A stretch of DNA of 59,634 bases from Chromera velia (taxonomy: Eukaryota; Sar; Chromeraceae). Positions 59,619 to 59,634 of the stretch are shown here, in pieces. The translations under genes were made by a program, and so were the position numbers. How positions within the stretch are numbered: the stretch's first letter is position 1; the number at the start of each line of letters is the position of its first letter. The DNA is taken from assembly GCA_018398765.1 (NCBI GenBank), contig JAHBMJ010000008.1, forward strand, positions 1 to 59,634, in the 5' to 3' direction. The notes beneath the pieces are model-generated. The model was not told the DNA's origin. It did no database searches and was given only the letters and a program-made list of their open reading frames with translations.

Positions 59619-59634
59619 TATAATGAACGTGTGT

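Overview
The window reads as nuclear DNA of a photosynthetic protist, most likely an alveolate alga of the chromerid kind. This is inferred from genes split by many GT-AG introns with in-phase splice joins, two proteins starting with a signal peptide followed by a Phe-containing transit-like stretch (as in secondary plastids), a de novo purine gene, long pyrimidine-rich and microsatellite introns, AT-rich islands and abundant retroelements. There is no bacterial operon structure. The species itself is not provable from the sequence.

Layout: 0.5-4.9 kb (-) a gene joining a NADAR domain to an FHA domain; 5.3-6.1 kb tandem dimeric repeats; 6.4-10.3 kb (+) SAICAR synthetase with a C-terminal extension; 11.1-17.9 kb a complete but decayed Ty3/gypsy chromovirus-type LTR retrotransposon (-) inserted in an AT-rich island, followed by a hAT-like BED-finger relic; 20.6-23.7 kb (-) a plastid-type PPR protein; 24.2-36.4 kb (+) a 12.2-kb LINE with 19-bp target duplications, an Ulp1-like protease ORF, APE endonuclease, reverse transcriptase and RNase H; 37-39 kb low complexity; 39.6-41.0 kb (+) an unrecognised basic protein between two 250-bp direct repeats; 42.7-45.8 kb (+) coatomer zeta; 46.2-47.3 kb a LINE relic; 47.9-51.6 kb (-) an unrecognised protein with a plastid-type leader; 52.4-59.6 kb (+) a 17-exon gene for a 941-residue fusion of a fatty-acid elongase (ELO), an acyl-CoA delta-9-type desaturase and a delta-12-desaturase-like domain that has lost most of its histidine boxes.

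The strongest candidates for something new are the elongase/desaturase/pseudo-desaturase fusion, which could channel acyl-CoA from elongation to desaturation in one ER polypeptide, and the NADAR-FHA fusion, whose NADAR domain lacks the usual motif glutamate. The retroelements carry a marked excess of TAG among in-frame stops, and the two LTR copies differ almost only by transitions, mostly at CpA/CpG. That pattern suggests a C-to-T mutational process. Reassignment of TAG is unlikely, because the SAICAR synthetase and coatomer zeta genes themselves end in TAG.

Exon borders were placed by hand from homology, splice consensus and phase. Terminal exons of the NADAR-FHA gene and one junction in the 47.9-51.6 kb gene remain uncertain.
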